Position numbers and translations under genes: made by a program. From an uncultured Prevotella sp. (lineage in GTDB: Bacteria > Bacteroidota > Bacteroidia > Bacteroidales > Bacteroidaceae): a stretch of DNA of 31,897 nt. Each line of letters starts with the position of its first letter. Position 1 is the first letter of the stretch. Below the pieces are notes generated by a model. It made no database searches. It worked only from the letters and a program-made list of their open reading frames with translations, and was not told the origin of the DNA. Where the stretch lies: contig CAKQPF010000041.1 in assembly GCA_934256705.1 (NCBI GenBank), forward strand, positions 1 through 31,897, given 5' to 3'. Positions 31,561 through 31,897 of the stretch are shown here, one piece after another.

Positions 31561-31897
31561 TAATTTTGCATCGTCTTATGCTCGCTGAAACCCTAAAGGG
31601 TGGAAGTGGGTATGGATGCATTTACATAAAAAGGCGTACCTTTACGCTTTGGTTTTGACAACTTAAGAATCTCGCAAATTCTCTTCGGAATAGCTCTATG
31701 CTTATACGAAATCAGTCAAAAAACAAAGCAACGGGAACGCCCCAATGGGTGTATTGTATGCCATCGTTGGCTCCGGACGCTTCGTGCGCCCCATGCTGAT
31801 GCTGGCTCTAAATACACAGTGTGGGGCTTTCAGCGTTGTACATAGCAAGATGATATTTCTTATTTGTTACCTACTTGATTATCAGCAGGTACACGAT
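31561..31897 (+). other. unassigned region with promoter and possible small RNA
   Basis: A -7 box TAATTTTG (31561-31568) faces right, but no convincing gene follows to the window end. The predicted transcript would start near 31575 and contains CCCT-AA-AGGG (31591-31600), then GGCGTA-CCT-TTACGC-like pairing near 31633-31648 before TTGGTTTT, which could end a short RNA of about 85 nt. A tiny frame from the ATG at 31579 has 26 codons. From about 31735 the base composition becomes GC-richer with several small inverted words (CGCCCCAATGGGTG). I cannot name it. Confidence 0.35.

Overview
The window looks like chromosome from a Bacteroidota bacterium, most likely a Prevotella/Segatella-type gut or oral species. 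The grounds are an adjacent SusC-like/SusD-like pair, Bacteroidota -7 promoter boxes (TAnnTTTG, several with a TTG or TTTG about 20 bp upstream), few Shine-Dalgarno sequences, and family choices typical of the group (NlpE-N lipoprotein, PagL-like acyloxyacyl hydrolase, DUF3791/DUF3990 genes). No rRNA, tRNA, CRISPR array, transposase or integrase gene was recognised.

Layout. 0.2-1.6 kb: HNH endonuclease and Vsr repair endonuclease, probably the right end of a restriction-modification locus. 1.7-3.7 kb: a BASS-type transporter and a proline-iminopeptidase-like hydrolase, closed by a strong terminator. 3.9-6.7 kb (minus): a translationally coupled SDR/glycerate kinase pair and a secreted esterase. 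6.7-7.8 kb: gene-free, packed with repeats. 7.8-9.5 kb: SDR, YfcE-like phosphodiesterase and NlpE-like lipoprotein operon. 9.6-10.6 kb (minus): TerC-family membrane protein. 10.9-15.6 kb: sbcD-sbcC. 15.7-20.0 kb (minus): susD-like and susC-like genes. 20.5-21.9 kb: a small DUF3791/DUF3990 cassette bounded by a 42-bp direct repeat. 21.9-28.1 kb (minus): TerB-DnaJ protein, zinc-ribbon protein, a 1227-residue AlbA_2 protein and a PagL-like outer-membrane hydrolase. 28.4-30.0 kb: ABC-F ATPase. 30.4-31.4 kb (minus): an RSH-type HD domain fused to MsrA.

The most striking content lies between the genes. (1) Two arrays, 13 kb apart, share a 22-bp period: three direct units with core TAAAAGCATAG followed by one inverted unit. 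(2) Six long inverted repeats built from GGTTGTTT-like words fall into two families with conserved loops and usually close transcription units; two of them bracket sbcDC, whose product family cuts hairpin DNA. (3) A 42-bp perfect direct repeat duplicates the last 12 codons and stop of the terB-dnaJ gene and brackets the DUF3990 cassette, as expected for a small element inserted at a gene's 3' end. (4) Further paired hairpins lie at 6.9, 7.5, 22.7 and 30.2-30.4 kb. The best candidate for an under-described system is the DUF3791/DUF3990 cassette (possible ADP-ribosyltransferase-type toxin module) with its flanking repeat. The HD-MsrA fusion and the AlbA_2/zinc-ribbon/TerB-DnaJ cluster come next.

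All family assignments come from reading motifs by eye; no search was run.
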